Assembly (NCBI GenBank): GCA_028868535.1
Contig: JAGWUH010000027.1
Coordinates: forward strand, 1 to 51,532
Source: Sphingomonadales bacterium
GTDB taxonomy: Bacteria > Pseudomonadota > Alphaproteobacteria > Sphingomonadales > Sphingomonadaceae
DNA length: 51,532 nucleotides
Direction: 5' to 3'
Position numbers and translations under genes: made by a program. The notes under the pieces are model-generated. The model saw only the letters and a list, made by a program, of their open reading frames with translations, was not told the DNA's origin and made no database searches. Position 1 is the first letter of the stretch, and each line of letters opens with the position of its first letter. Shown here one piece after another: positions 43,585 to 51,532 of the stretch.

Positions 43585-43692
43585 CCCCCTCCCGCTTGCG
43601 GGAGGGGGCCGGGGGGGTAGGCCCGCAAGCGCCTCCCCATACCCCCGCGGGAAGGAACCCGACCGGGGGTGTAGGCCTGCACGCCACACCCC
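43585..43692. repeat. Cluster of three REP-like GC hairpins after typA
   Basis: First, CCCCCTCCCGC/GCGGGAGGGGG (43585-43595, 43598-43608) is a perfect 11-bp palindrome around TT and probably terminates typA. Second, GGGGGTA/TACCCCC pairs 43613-43619 with 43640-43646. Third, GGGGTGT/ACACCCC pairs 43666-43672 with 43686-43692. GTAGGCC occurs in both of the latter two, so these may be degenerate copies of one repeat unit. Confidence 0.65.
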
Positions 43693-43857
43693 TCCCGGGC
43701 AACGCCGGCCCGAATCCCCACGGCTGCCTGTCGCCTTCCCTTTGCGCGCGCCGTTCTCCTCCCCGCCGCCTGCAACCGCACGCCGGAATTCCAACCGACA
43801 CCCAGTCCCCTCCCGAAACGTCTTGCCCCGGCCCGCGCATCGCGCCACACCCCGCCG

Positions 43858-44229
43858 ATGCGTATCGCTTTCCTCCTCCCCGCCGCCCTCCCGATCACCC
43901 TGCTCGCCGCCCCGGCCCACGCCGAGGCGCTGGCCGGCCCCTGGCGCGTCACCGGCGCGATCCTCGGCCATGCCTTCGCGCTCGATTGCCGCTTCAGCGG
44001 CAGCGGCGGCACCTGCACCGAAACCGGCACGGCCGAGGGCAAGGCGGGCAAGGTCCACGCGCTGACCAGCGCCAGCCAGTCGGGCAACCGCGTCACCTGG
44101 TCCTACCCCGCCAGCGCCTTCCTGATGAAGTTCGACATGACCTTCACCGGCACCCTGGCCGGCGATGCGATCACCGGCACCGCCACCGCCGCCGGCCGCA
44201 AGGGCACCTTCACCGCGCGCCGGAACTGA
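43858..44229 (+). CDS. Small exported beta-rich protein
   Basis: A 123-residue protein starting MRIAFLLPAALPITLLA, with a signal peptide ending AHAE near residue 23. The mature part alternates short polar and hydrophobic stretches (GPWRVTGAILGHAFALDCRF, GTCTETGTAEG, VTWSYPASAFLMKFDMTFTGTL, GDAITGTATAAGRKGTFTARRN), suggesting a small lipocalin-like or beta-sandwich fold. Two cysteines are close enough to pair. No ribosome binding site is obvious. It lies 278 bp after typA and faces the phage-like gene. Function unknown. Confidence 0.7.
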   Translation: MRIAFLLPAALPITLLAAPAHAEALAGPWRVTGAILGHAFALDCRFSGSGGTCTETGTAEGKAGKVHALTSASQSGNRVTWSYPASAFLMKFDMTFTGTLAGDAITGTATAAGRKGTFTARRN

Positions 44230-44244
44230 CCGGGCCGCGCGCCC

Positions 44245-45360
44245 TCAGCTCGCCGTGTACTCGCTCGAAAGCCGGAATCCTCCCTGTGCCGCCGCCCCGT
44301 TGACATAGCGCACCCGGTACACCGTCGTCGTCGCAAAGGCGCCGGTCACGCGCACCGCGAGGCTGCCGGCCGCCGCCGCGGTCACCGCCTGGCTCGCCAC
44401 CGCCTGCCAGCTCGCGCCGGAGTCGAGCGACTGGTCGACGAACAGCGTCCCCGCCTGGTCGGCCCAGGCGGTCGCGCTGAAGAACGCGTACTGCGCCTGC
44501 GAATTCGCGCGCGCCAACCCGTTGAACGTCGCGCCGGCCGCCAGCGCCGTCGTGCTGTCGGTGAAGCCGCCCCCCGGGTTCGCCGTGACGCTGCCGATCG
44601 CCGCGCTCCCCGCCGCCAGCGAAACGCCGGTGGTCGGCGCCGCCTGGTGCTTCTGGCTCAGCACCACCGCAACCGTGCCCGAGCCATAGATCGAGACCCG
44701 CGCCCGCACGAAGGCCGCCGCCGACGCAAAGTTGTATATCCCCGTCACCGTCGACGATGTCACCGGGAGGGTGCCGGTCGCCGCCGCCACCGGCAGCGCC
44801 ACCCAGTTGCCCCCGTCGTTCGACTGCTCGTAGCTGATCGTGCAGCCCGTCCCGGCGGCCGTCACCTGGAACGCCCCGCCCATGCACAGCGCGTTGCTGG
44901 CCGAAACCACCGTCGCCGCCGACGTCACGCTGCCGCTCACCGGCGCGGCTTCGTTGCACGCGCGGTAGATCGCCGAAAGCCACCCGGTCAGCCCGCCGCC
45001 GCCCGCGGGCATCGCCGCCCCCGCCACCGCGCTGCCCCCCGGCTCGAGATTGCCGACGTCGCCGGCGGGCGTCACCGACAGGCTCTGCGCCACCGCCCGC
45101 GCCCCAAGCCCGGCGGGCAATTGCGCGGCGATCGCCGCCAGCGCGGCAGTCTGCGCCACCTGGTTGTCGGCGCTCGCCGCTCCCGTCGGCAAGGGCAGCG
45201 CCGCGGCGGAGACCGGCTGCACCGCCGGCCCGGGATTCGCCACGCTGACCGGCAGCGGCGACGCCTCGCTGACAAGCTGCGCCCCGGCGTCGGCCGTGGC
45301 AAAGGCGATCGCCCCGACGGGCGTGAAGGCGGCGGGAAACTGCACGGGCGGATTGGACAT
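44245..45360 (-). CDS. Phage-tail-like protein, orphan
   Basis: A 371-residue protein without a signal peptide, rich in Ala, Gly, Ser, Thr and Val. The N-terminal pattern PVQFPAAFTPVG, PLPVSVANPG and LPLPTGAASADNQVAQTAAL is the kind found in phage virion and tail-fibre proteins (PLPTGAAT-type repeats followed by an Ala-rich helix). The rest looks like beta-sandwich repeats (YEQSNDGGNWVALPV, VRARVSIYGSGTVAVVL, DQSLDSGASWQAVASQAV). No other phage gene is nearby. It could be a captured tail or surface protein. Confidence in a real gene is good because it is long and in the sense frame of its strand; the phage link is my reading of patterns. Confidence 0.65.
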   Translation of the reverse strand: MSNPPVQFPAAFTPVGAIAFATADAGAQLVSEASPLPVSVANPGPAVQPVSAAALPLPTGAASADNQVAQTAALAAIAAQLPAGLGARAVAQSLSVTPAGDVGNLEPGGSAVAGAAMPAGGGGLTGWLSAIYRACNEAAPVSGSVTSAATVVSASNALCMGGAFQVTAAGTGCTISYEQSNDGGNWVALPVAAATGTLPVTSSTVTGIYNFASAAAFVRARVSIYGSGTVAVVLSQKHQAAPTTGVSLAAGSAAIGSVTANPGGGFTDSTTALAAGATFNGLARANSQAQYAFFSATAWADQAGTLFVDQSLDSGASWQAVASQAVTAAAAGSLAVRVTGAFATTTVYRVRYVNGAAAQGGFRLSSEYTAS

Positions 45361-45522
45361 CGGACGAACTCCTCAACCGGAACACGAATCACGGATAACC
45401 ATTTCGGTTCGTGTAGGAAAGTTTTTTCTCCAATCACGCGAACGGCTTGCACTTCCCGCGCGCCTGTCGCACGCTCGCCGCAACGGGACAGCCGATCCCG
45501 ACCCTCACCGGGAGAAGCCCCC

Positions 45523-47460
45523 ATGCGCCGTTTCGCGCCGCTCGTCGCACTGCCCCTGCTCGCCGCCCTCCCCGCGCCCGCCGCCGCCCACCCGGCCGCC
45601 CCGGCCCCGGTCCGCCTCGAAGTGCTCTCGCGCACCCCGGCCTGGGAAGGCCGCAGCTTCGGACAGGTCGGCGCCTACGAGCAGATCCGCGCCGTGGCCC
45701 ACCTGCGCATCGATCCCCTCGCCCCCGCCAACCGCGGCATCGTCGATCTCGCCCGCGCCCCCCGCGAACAGGACGGCCGCGTCGCCTACGACGTCGATGT
45801 CGTCATCCTGCGCCCGGTCTCCCCGGCCCACGCCCGCCCGGTCCTGCTCTACGACGTGGTCAACCGCGGCATGAAGCTGCTCGGCATGCTCAACGCCGGC
45901 CAGGGCGGGTTCGGCGGGCTCGGCGATCCGATCCCGCCGGGCGACGGCCTGCTGATGCGCCAGGGCCTGACGATGGTGTGGAGCGGCTGGCAGGGCGATC
46001 TCGCCAACGGCCCGGCGATGCCGGTCGCCGTCCCCGGCGTGGCGATGCCGAAGCTCGTCGCCGCCCGCTTCCCGGTCGTTCCCGGGCTCACCGCCCGCGT
46101 CTCCAGCGAGACCATCTTCGACAACACCACCGGCACGCGCATGACGCTCGCCTGGCCCGCCGCCGATCGCGATCCGGCCCACGCCGGGCTCACCGTCCGC
46201 GCCCGCGCCGCCGATGCCCCGCGCGTCCTCCCGGCAACCGACTGGCACTTCGACGATGCCACCCACGTCACCCTCGCCCGCCCGGCGGACATGGACGCCG
46301 GCGCCATCTACCGCCTCGAATACACCGCCCGCGACCCCCGGGTGATGGGCCTCGGCTTCGCCGCCACCCGCGATCTCGTCGCCTTCCTGCGCCGCGCGTC
46401 CGCCGCGCAAGGCAATCCCCTTGCGGATCTCGCCGCCGCCCCCTGCGACCGCGACGGCCAGGGCCGCTGCAACCCGCGCCCGGGACACGGGACCGGCCCC
46501 TTCTCCACCGCGATCGCCATCGGCGGCTCGCAATCGGGCCGCTACCTGCGCGATTTCCTGTGGCAGGGCTTCAACCGCGCGCCCGACGGCTCCCGGGTGT
46601 TCGACGGCATGATCCCCTACATCGCCGGCGGCCGCCGCACCTTCACCAACGCCCGCTTCGCGGAGCCCGGCCGCTTCTCGCGCCAGCACGAGGATCATGA
46701 CGTCCCCGGCTTCGATTTCCCCTTCACCTACGCCACGCTCACCGATCCCGTCACCGGCAGGCGCGATGGCCTGCTCGCCCGCTGCACCGCCACCGGCACC
46801 TGCCCCCGCCTGTTCCACGTCGATACCAGCGCGGAATTCTGGCAGGCCGGCGCCGGGCTCGTCGGCATCGGCTGGGACCGGGCCGGCGCCCCCCGCGACG
46901 TCGCCTTCCCCGCCAACGTCCGCGCCTACATGATCACCGGCGCCCCGCACGCCCCAGGCTTCGCCAGCCCCGCCTGCCAGTACCCGGCCAACCCGCTCAA
47001 CTACGCCCCCGCCCTGCGCGCGCTGCTCGTCGCCATGCTCGACTGGACGGGCAACCGCGCCGCCCCGCCTGCCAGCGTCTGGCCAAGCCTCGCCGGCGGC
47101 CAGCTCGTCCCGCTGGCACGGCTCCGGACGCCGTCGCTCCCCGGCCTTGAATGGCCCGCCGTCGCCAATGCCCCGACCAGCCCGGTCCCGGGGCGCGACT
47201 GGCCGCTGCTGGTCCCCACCGTCGATGGCGACGGCATCGACAACGCCGGCATCCACCTCCCCGACGTCGCCGCCCCGGATGGTGCATACCTCGGCTGGAA
47301 CCTGCGCAAGCCCGGCTATGCCCCCGGCGACCTGTGCCTGATCTTCGGCGCGAAAGTGCCGCTGCCCCGCCCCGCCGCCGATCTCCCCGCCCGCCGCGCC
47401 GCCGCCGCGCAAGCTTTGGTCAAGGATCGCCTGCTACTCGCCGAGGACGCACCGCACTGA
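45523..47460 (+). CDS. Large exported alpha/beta-hydrolase-domain protein
   Basis: A 645-residue protein from the ATG at 45523, with GGGAGAAG upstream. The signal peptide ends PAAAHPA near residue 24. The conserved opening SFGQVGAYEQIRAVAHLRIDP and the mid-region LLYDVVNRGMKLLGMLN identify the PF20091-like abhydrolase_10 group. The likely nucleophile elbow is IGGSQSGRYLRDFLW (GGSQSG) near residue 330. Additional cysteines (PCDRDGQGRCNP, RCTATGTCPR) may form disulfides. It presumably hydrolyses an ester or lactone in the periplasm. Monocistronic. Confidence 0.85.
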   Translation: MRRFAPLVALPLLAALPAPAAAHPAAPAPVRLEVLSRTPAWEGRSFGQVGAYEQIRAVAHLRIDPLAPANRGIVDLARAPREQDGRVAYDVDVVILRPVSPAHARPVLLYDVVNRGMKLLGMLNAGQGGFGGLGDPIPPGDGLLMRQGLTMVWSGWQGDLANGPAMPVAVPGVAMPKLVAARFPVVPGLTARVSSETIFDNTTGTRMTLAWPAADRDPAHAGLTVRARAADAPRVLPATDWHFDDATHVTLARPADMDAGAIYRLEYTARDPRVMGLGFAATRDLVAFLRRASAAQGNPLADLAAAPCDRDGQGRCNPRPGHGTGPFSTAIAIGGSQSGRYLRDFLWQGFNRAPDGSRVFDGMIPYIAGGRRTFTNARFAEPGRFSRQHEDHDVPGFDFPFTYATLTDPVTGRRDGLLARCTATGTCPRLFHVDTSAEFWQAGAGLVGIGWDRAGAPRDVAFPANVRAYMITGAPHAPGFASPACQYPANPLNYAPALRALLVAMLDWTGNRAAPPASVWPSLAGGQLVPLARLRTPSLPGLEWPAVANAPTSPVPGRDWPLLVPTVDGDGIDNAGIHLPDVAAPDGAYLGWNLRKPGYAPGDLCLIFGAKVPLPRPAADLPARRAAAAQALVKDRLLLAEDAPH

Positions 47461-47601
47461 TCCGCCCCGAACGGGACAAGCCCCGGCATCAAGCCACTGG
47501 ACTTCGCACCGGTTATTTGGTTCAGCATCCCGGTGTTCGCGCCGCCGCCAGTCCCCGGTGCCGGCACCTGCCCCGGGGCACGAACTGCACAGGGAAGCCT
47601 G

Positions 47602-48165
47602 ATGGAATTCAGCAATCTGGAACTGCCCGGCCTGGTGGAAATCACCCCGAGCCGCCACGGCGACGATCGCGGCTATTTTTCCGAGATCTTCCGCGCCGAT
47701 CGTTTCGCCGAACATGTCGGCCCGGTCACCTTCGTGCAGGAGAACCAGTCGCTCAGCGTCCGCCCCGGCACCATCCGCGGCATCCACTTCCAGACCGATC
47801 CCCATCCCCAGGGCAAGCTGGTGCGCTGCCTCGCCGGCGCCATCTTCGACGTCGCGGTGGACCTGCGCCACGGTTCGCCCACGTTCGGCCGCTGGGCCGC
47901 GGTGGAGCTGACGCCCGAACGCGCCAACCAGCTGTGGATTCCGCGCGGCTTCGGCCACGCCTTCTGCACGCTCCGGCCGGACACGATCGTCTGCTACAAG
48001 GTCGATGGCTATTACAGCGCGCCCAACGACGCCGGCGTGCTGTGGAACGACCCTGCCATCGGCATCGCCTGGCCCGCCATTGCCGATGCGGAAACGCTCT
48101 CGCCCAAGGACCGGGTCCAGCCGCGCCTGGCCGACCTTCCCGCCCATTTCTCCTACGAAGGCTGA
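47602..48165 (+). CDS. rfbC: dTDP-4-dehydrorhamnose 3,5-epimerase
   Basis: A 187-residue cupin-like epimerase. The key residues lie in [47 protein letters not shown] and [12 protein letters not shown]. It acts third in dTDP-L-rhamnose synthesis. I start at the ATG at 47602 (AGGGA upstream) and not at the earlier in-frame ATG. The gene is seven bases before rfbB, and the order C-B-D-A differs from the classic B-D-A-C. Confidence 0.95.
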   Translation: MEFSNLELPGLVEITPSRHGDDRGYFSEIFRADRFAEHVGPVTFVQENQSLSVRPGTIRGIHFQTDPHPQGKLVRCLAGAIFDVAVDLRHGSPTFGRWAAVELTPERANQLWIPRGFGHAFCTLRPDTIVCYKVDGYYSAPNDAGVLWNDPAIGIAWPAIADAETLSPKDRVQPRLADLPAHFSYEG

Positions 48166-48172
48166 TCCGCCC

Positions 48173-49252
48173 ATGCGCATCCTCGTCACCGGCGGCGCCG
48201 GCTTCATCGGCTCGGCACTCGTCCGCCACCTCGTCGGCGAAGGCCACGAGGTGCTCAACGTCGATGCCCTCACCTATGCCGGCAACCTCGCCTCGCTGAA
48301 GCTGGTCGAAGACAAGCCCAACTACCGCTTCCTCCACGCCGACATCCGCGACGGCGCCGCGATGACCGGGGCGGTCGCCGGCTTCCGCCCCGACCGCATC
48401 ATGCACCTCGCCGCCGAAAGCCACGTCGATCGCTCGATCACCGGCGCGGCGGACTTCATCTCGACCAACGTCACCGGCACCTTCACCCTGCTCGAGGCCG
48501 CACGCGCTCACTGGAACGGCCTGCCCGCCGCGGAAAAGGCCGCGTTCCGCTTCCTCCACGTCTCGACCGACGAGGTCTATGGCTCGCTCGGCGCGGAAGG
48601 CCTGTTCCACGAGACCACGCCTTACGATCCGTCCTCGCCCTACTCGGCCAGCAAGGCGGCGTCGGACCATCTCGCCAAGGCCTGGCAGCGCACCTACGGC
48701 CTGCCGGTCGTCGTCTCGAACTGCTCGAACAACTACGGTCCCTACCACTTCCCCGAAAAGCTGATCCCGCTTACCATCCTCAACGCGCTCCAGGGCCGCA
48801 CCCTGCCGGTCTACGGCAAGGGCGACAACGTCCGCGACTGGCTCTACGTCGAGGATCACGCCCGCGCGCTCGACCTGATCGCGGCAAAGGGCCGCCCCGG
48901 CGAGACCTACAACGTCGGCGGCCGCAACGAGCGGCAGAACATCGAGGTCGTCCACCGCGTCTGCGACGTGCTCGACCGGCTGGTCCCCGCAAACCGCCCC
49001 CGCCGCGAGCTGATCGAATTCGTCACCGATCGCCCTGGCCACGACGCCCGCTACGCGATCGACGCCACCCGGCTCGAGACCGAGCTCGGCTGGCGCGCAC
49101 TGGAAAACTTCGACACCGGCATCGAGAAGACCGTGCAGTGGTATCTCGACAACGAGTGGTGGTGGGGCCCGCTCCGCGCCCAGTACGACGGCGAACGCCT
49201 CGGCCTCGAACCGGCCGCCGCACAGGACACCGCACAGGCCGCCGCGAAATGA
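48173..49252 (+). CDS. rfbB: dTDP-glucose 4,6-dehydratase
   Basis: A 359-residue extended SDR. NAD-binding GGAGFIG lies at 7-13, HVSTDEVYG at the active site, and [11 protein letters not shown] contains the catalytic Tyr and Lys. [17 protein letters not shown] and [10 protein letters not shown] are typical of RfbB. It produces dTDP-4-keto-6-deoxyglucose. The stop overlaps the rfbD start (ATGA). Confidence 0.96.
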   Translation: MRILVTGGAGFIGSALVRHLVGEGHEVLNVDALTYAGNLASLKLVEDKPNYRFLHADIRDGAAMTGAVAGFRPDRIMHLAAESHVDRSITGAADFISTNVTGTFTLLEAARAHWNGLPAAEKAAFRFLHVSTDEVYGSLGAEGLFHETTPYDPSSPYSASKAASDHLAKAWQRTYGLPVVVSNCSNNYGPYHFPEKLIPLTILNALQGRTLPVYGKGDNVRDWLYVEDHARALDLIAAKGRPGETYNVGGRNERQNIEVVHRVCDVLDRLVPANRPRRELIEFVTDRPGHDARYAIDATRLETELGWRALENFDTGIEKTVQWYLDNEWWWGPLRAQYDGERLGLEPAAAQDTAQAAAK

Positions 49253-50148
49253 GGTTCGTCGTCACCGGCGGTCCCGGCCAGCTCGTCCTGTCGATGCAGG
49301 AACGCGGCGCCGCGTGCGGCCACGAGGTCGTCGCCGTCGGCCCGCCCGATCTCGATCTCGCCGCCCCCGACGATGCCGCCATCCTCGCCGCGCTCGCCGC
49401 CGCCCGGCCGGACGCGATCGTCAACGCCGCCGCCCACACCGCGGTCGACAAGGCCGAGGGCGAGGCCGATCTCGCCTTCGCGATCAACGCCGCCGGCGCC
49501 GGCGCCGTCGCCCGCGCCGCCCGGAGCCTGGGCGCACCGCTGGTCCACGTCTCGACCGACTATGTCTTCACGGGTGACAAGCCGACGCCCTATGTCGAAG
49601 GCGACGCCACCGGCCCCACCGGCGTCTACGGCGCCTCCAAGCTCGCCGGCGAGGAGGCGGTGCTCGCCTCGGGCGCCGATGCCGCGATCCTGCGCACCGC
49701 CTGGGTCTACAGCCCGTTCGGCGCCAACTTCGCCAAGACCATGCTGCGCCTCGCCGCCACCCGCGACGAGATCGGCGTCGTCGCCGACCAGCACGGCTGC
49801 CCGACCAGCGCACTCGACCTCGCCGATGCCTGCATCGCCGTCGCCCGGAACCTCGCCGCCGGCGCCGATCCCGCCTTGCGCGGCCTGTTCCACGCCACCG
49901 GCAGCGGCGAAGGCTCGTGGGCAGACTTTGCCGAAGCGATCTTCGCCGCGTCGGCCGCCGCCGGCGGGCCGACCGCGCGGGTCAATCGCATCACCACCGC
50001 CGAATATCCCACCCCGGCGCGCCGCCCCGCCAACTCGCGGCTCGATTGCACCAGGCTCGCCGCCATCCACGGCGTGCGCCTGCCCGACTGGCGCGAATCC
50101 TGCCGCGCCGTCGTCACCCGCCTCGTCTACGACGAACCCCAGGCCTGA
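49249..50148 (+). CDS. rfbD: dTDP-4-dehydrorhamnose reductase
   Basis: A 299-residue SDR that makes dTDP-L-rhamnose with NAD(P)H. The N-terminal loop is GGPGQL (7-12), [15 protein letters not shown] follows, [10 protein letters not shown] and [12 protein letters not shown] carry the catalytic Tyr-Lys, and the C terminus has [10 protein letters not shown]. It overlaps rfbB by four bases and lies 14 bases upstream of rfbA. Confidence 0.95.
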   Translation: MRFVVTGGPGQLVLSMQERGAACGHEVVAVGPPDLDLAAPDDAAILAALAAARPDAIVNAAAHTAVDKAEGEADLAFAINAAGAGAVARAARSLGAPLVHVSTDYVFTGDKPTPYVEGDATGPTGVYGASKLAGEEAVLASGADAAILRTAWVYSPFGANFAKTMLRLAATRDEIGVVADQHGCPTSALDLADACIAVARNLAAGADPALRGLFHATGSGEGSWADFAEAIFAASAAAGGPTARVNRITTAEYPTPARRPANSRLDCTRLAAIHGVRLPDWRESCRAVVTRLVYDEPQA

Positions 50149-50162
50149 AGGAACCCGCACGC

Positions 50163-51044
50163 ATGAAAGGCATCATCCTCGCTGGCGGCAGCGGCACCCG
50201 GCTCTACCCGATGACGCTCGCCGTCTCGAAGCAGTTGATGCCGGTCTACGACAAGCCGATGATCTACTACCCGCTGACCACGCTGATGCTCGCCGGCATC
50301 CGCGAGGTGCTGATCATCACCACCCCGCACGACGCCCCCGCCTTCCGCCACCTGCTGGGTGACGGTTCGCAATGGGGCATCGCCATCACCTACGCGGTCC
50401 AGCCGGAGCCCAAGGGCCTCGCCCAGGCCTACACGATCGGCGCCGACTTCGTGCGGGGCGGCCCGTCGTGCCTGGTGCTGGGGGACAACATCTTCTTCGG
50501 CCACGGCCTGCCCGAAACCCTCGCCGGCGCCCGCGCCCGGCTCGCGCAAGGCGGCGGCGCCACCGTCTTCGCCTACCAGGTCGCCGATCCCGAGCGCTAT
50601 GGCGTCGTTGCCTTCGATGCCAACAGGCGCGCCAGCAGCATCGAGGAAAAGCCCGCGCAGCCCCGATCGAACTGGGCGGTCACCGGCCTCTACTTCTACG
50701 ACGAGACCGTGGTCGACATCGCCGCCTCGATCCAGCCCTCGGCCCGCGGCGAGCTGGAGATCACCGACGTCAACCGCGCCTACCTCGAAGCCGGCCGGCT
50801 CGATGTCGAGGTCATGGGCCGCGGCTATGCCTGGCTCGATACCGGCACGCCGGACAGCCTGCTCGAAGCCGCCAGCTTCGTCGCCACGCTCGAAAAGCGC
50901 CAAGGCATGAAGATCGCATGCCCGGAGGAAATCGCCTGGCGCATGAAGTTCATCGACGATGCCGGCCTCGAAGCCGCCGCCACCCGCCTCGGCAAGAGCG
51001 ACTACGCCCGATACTTGCGCCGCCTCCTGTCCGGCGAGCTCTGA
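50163..51044 (+). CDS. rfbA: Glucose-1-phosphate thymidylyltransferase
   Basis: A 293-residue nucleotidyltransferase, the first enzyme of the dTDP-L-rhamnose pathway. It begins [18 protein letters not shown], the phosphate loop, then [33 protein letters not shown] and [13 protein letters not shown]. Length is standard. It is the last gene of rfbCBDA, so the full set for dTDP-rhamnose, used in surface polysaccharide or glycolipid, is here. Confidence 0.96.
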   Translation: MKGIILAGGSGTRLYPMTLAVSKQLMPVYDKPMIYYPLTTLMLAGIREVLIITTPHDAPAFRHLLGDGSQWGIAITYAVQPEPKGLAQAYTIGADFVRGGPSCLVLGDNIFFGHGLPETLAGARARLAQGGGATVFAYQVADPERYGVVAFDANRRASSIEEKPAQPRSNWAVTGLYFYDETVVDIAASIQPSARGELEITDVNRAYLEAGRLDVEVMGRGYAWLDTGTPDSLLEAASFVATLEKRQGMKIACPEEIAWRMKFIDDAGLEAAATRLGKSDYARYLRRLLSGEL

Positions 51045-51069
51045 GTTCCGCCGCAGCAAAGCACGCTTG

Positions 51070-51085
51070 ATCCCCATTTGGGGAT
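51070..51085. promoter_or_regulatory. Palindrome upstream of the short-chain dehydrogenase
   Basis: ATCCCCATTTGGGGAT is a 7-bp dyad around TT, 58 bases before the start codon. Candidate operator or a hairpin ending the rfb transcript; no U-tract follows. Confidence 0.45.
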
Positions 51086-51143
51086 ACGCATCACCGCCGC
51101 CGCCCGCCAGAACCGCGCCAGACCGGACAATGGAGGGAATCGG

Positions 51144-51532
51144 ATGGACCTGAAGCTCACCGGCCGCCGCGTGCTCATCTCGGGCAGCAGCAGCGGCATC
51201 GGCGCCGGCACCGCGCGGATGTTCGCGGAAGAAGGCGCCAAAGTCGTCATCCACGGCCGCAACCGCGAACGCGCCGAGGCCGTTGCCGCGAAGATCGGCG
51301 GCGCCGGCGTCGCCATCGGCGATCTCGCCACCGACGAGGGCGCCGAGGCCGTCCACGCCCAGGCCGTCGCAGCGCTCGGCGGCAACGTCGAGGTGCTGGT
51401 CAACAACGCGGGCGGCTCCTCCACCGGCAACAGCGCCGTCCCCCCGCTCGGCATCGCCATCGCCGACTGGGTGTCGAACTACCACGCCAACTTCCTCGCC
51501 GCCGTCCGCCTGATCCGCCTCGCCACCCCGGC
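51144..51532 (+). CDS. Short-chain dehydrogenase/reductase, N-terminal part
   Basis: About 129 residues are visible before the window ends. It starts MDLKLTGRRVLISGSSSGIG with the nucleotide loop (GSSSGIG), then VVIHGRNRERAEAVAAKI, GDLATDEGA, and VLVNNAGG, which is the conserved NNAG. GGAGGGA lies seven bases before the ATG. An Arg after the second strand (HGRN) suggests NADP. The catalytic Ser-Tyr-Lys lies beyond the edge. It is separated from rfbA by 99 bp. Confidence 0.9.
   Translation, partial: MDLKLTGRRVLISGSSSGIGAGTARMFAEEGAKVVIHGRNRERAEAVAAKIGGAGVAIGDLATDEGAEAVHAQAVAALGGNVEVLVNNAGGSSTGNSAVPPLGIAIADWVSNYHANFLAAVRLIRLATP

Overview
The window is about 51.5 kb of very GC-rich DNA from an alphaproteobacterium, most likely a sphingomonad (Sphingomonadaceae). 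Supporting signs are two TonB-dependent receptors of the type this group carries in large numbers, family III CoA-transferases, Phe/Tyr catabolism, 4-bp ATGA/GTGA start-stop overlaps and pervasive GCG/GCC codons. I cannot name the species. I see no rRNA, tRNA, CRISPR array, insertion sequence or integrase; apart from one orphan phage-tail-like gene, it reads as chromosomal DNA.

Layout. 0-4 kb: a leftward pair of small envelope proteins, then aroK-aroB (shikimate pathway) and a POT peptide transporter preceded by an 11-bp triple repeat, with DUF488 opposing it. 4-24 kb: a dense set of CoA-ester catabolic genes (PaaK/LuxE-like adenylating enzyme, TetR, CitE-like lyase, TonB receptor, EntS-like MFS, thiolase, MarR, two paralogous small exported proteins, tandem CaiB-type CoA-transferases, a small Cys-containing protein, AMP-forming acyl-CoA synthetase, a CaiB-like protein with permuted segment order, an amidohydrolase, a crotonase and an IclR regulator). 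Together these could import, CoA-activate, swap CoA on, hydrate and cleave an organic acid of unknown identity. 23.7-25.6 kb: a DUF2306 membrane protein divergent from a membrane-bound LytTR regulator, and a small phosphatase. 25.8-29.4 kb: branched-chain 2-oxoacid dehydrogenase E1alpha-E1beta-E2 with no E3 alongside. 29.5-34.2 kb: an exported protein, then the Phe/Tyr degradation operon hppD-VOC-fahA-phhA, divergent from a MarR regulator with two palindromic operators over an excellent promoter.

34.1-38.6 kb: a lipoprotein GDSL esterase divergent from a YbbA/YbbP-like ABC exporter (the tesA-ybbA-ybbP arrangement) and a DUF805 protein. 38.7-43.6 kb: a second TonB receptor divergent from typA, with REP-like hairpins after typA. 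43.9-47.5 kb: a small exported protein, the orphan phage-like protein and a large exported alpha/beta hydrolase. 47.6-51.0 kb: rfbC-rfbB-rfbD-rfbA, the complete dTDP-L-rhamnose set. A short-chain dehydrogenase runs off the right edge.

The best leads for something undescribed are the 4-24 kb cluster, in particular its tandem CoA-transferase pair, the permuted CoA-transferase and the Cys-containing small protein; the paralogous exported proteins sharing an ACCTAGGT-centred promoter motif; the LytTR/DUF2306 pair; and a tyrosine operon with a VOC protein but no recognisable homogentisate dioxygenase. Plus-strand base skew also changes sign near 34-35 kb. All functional calls come from reading motifs by eye; no database search was run.
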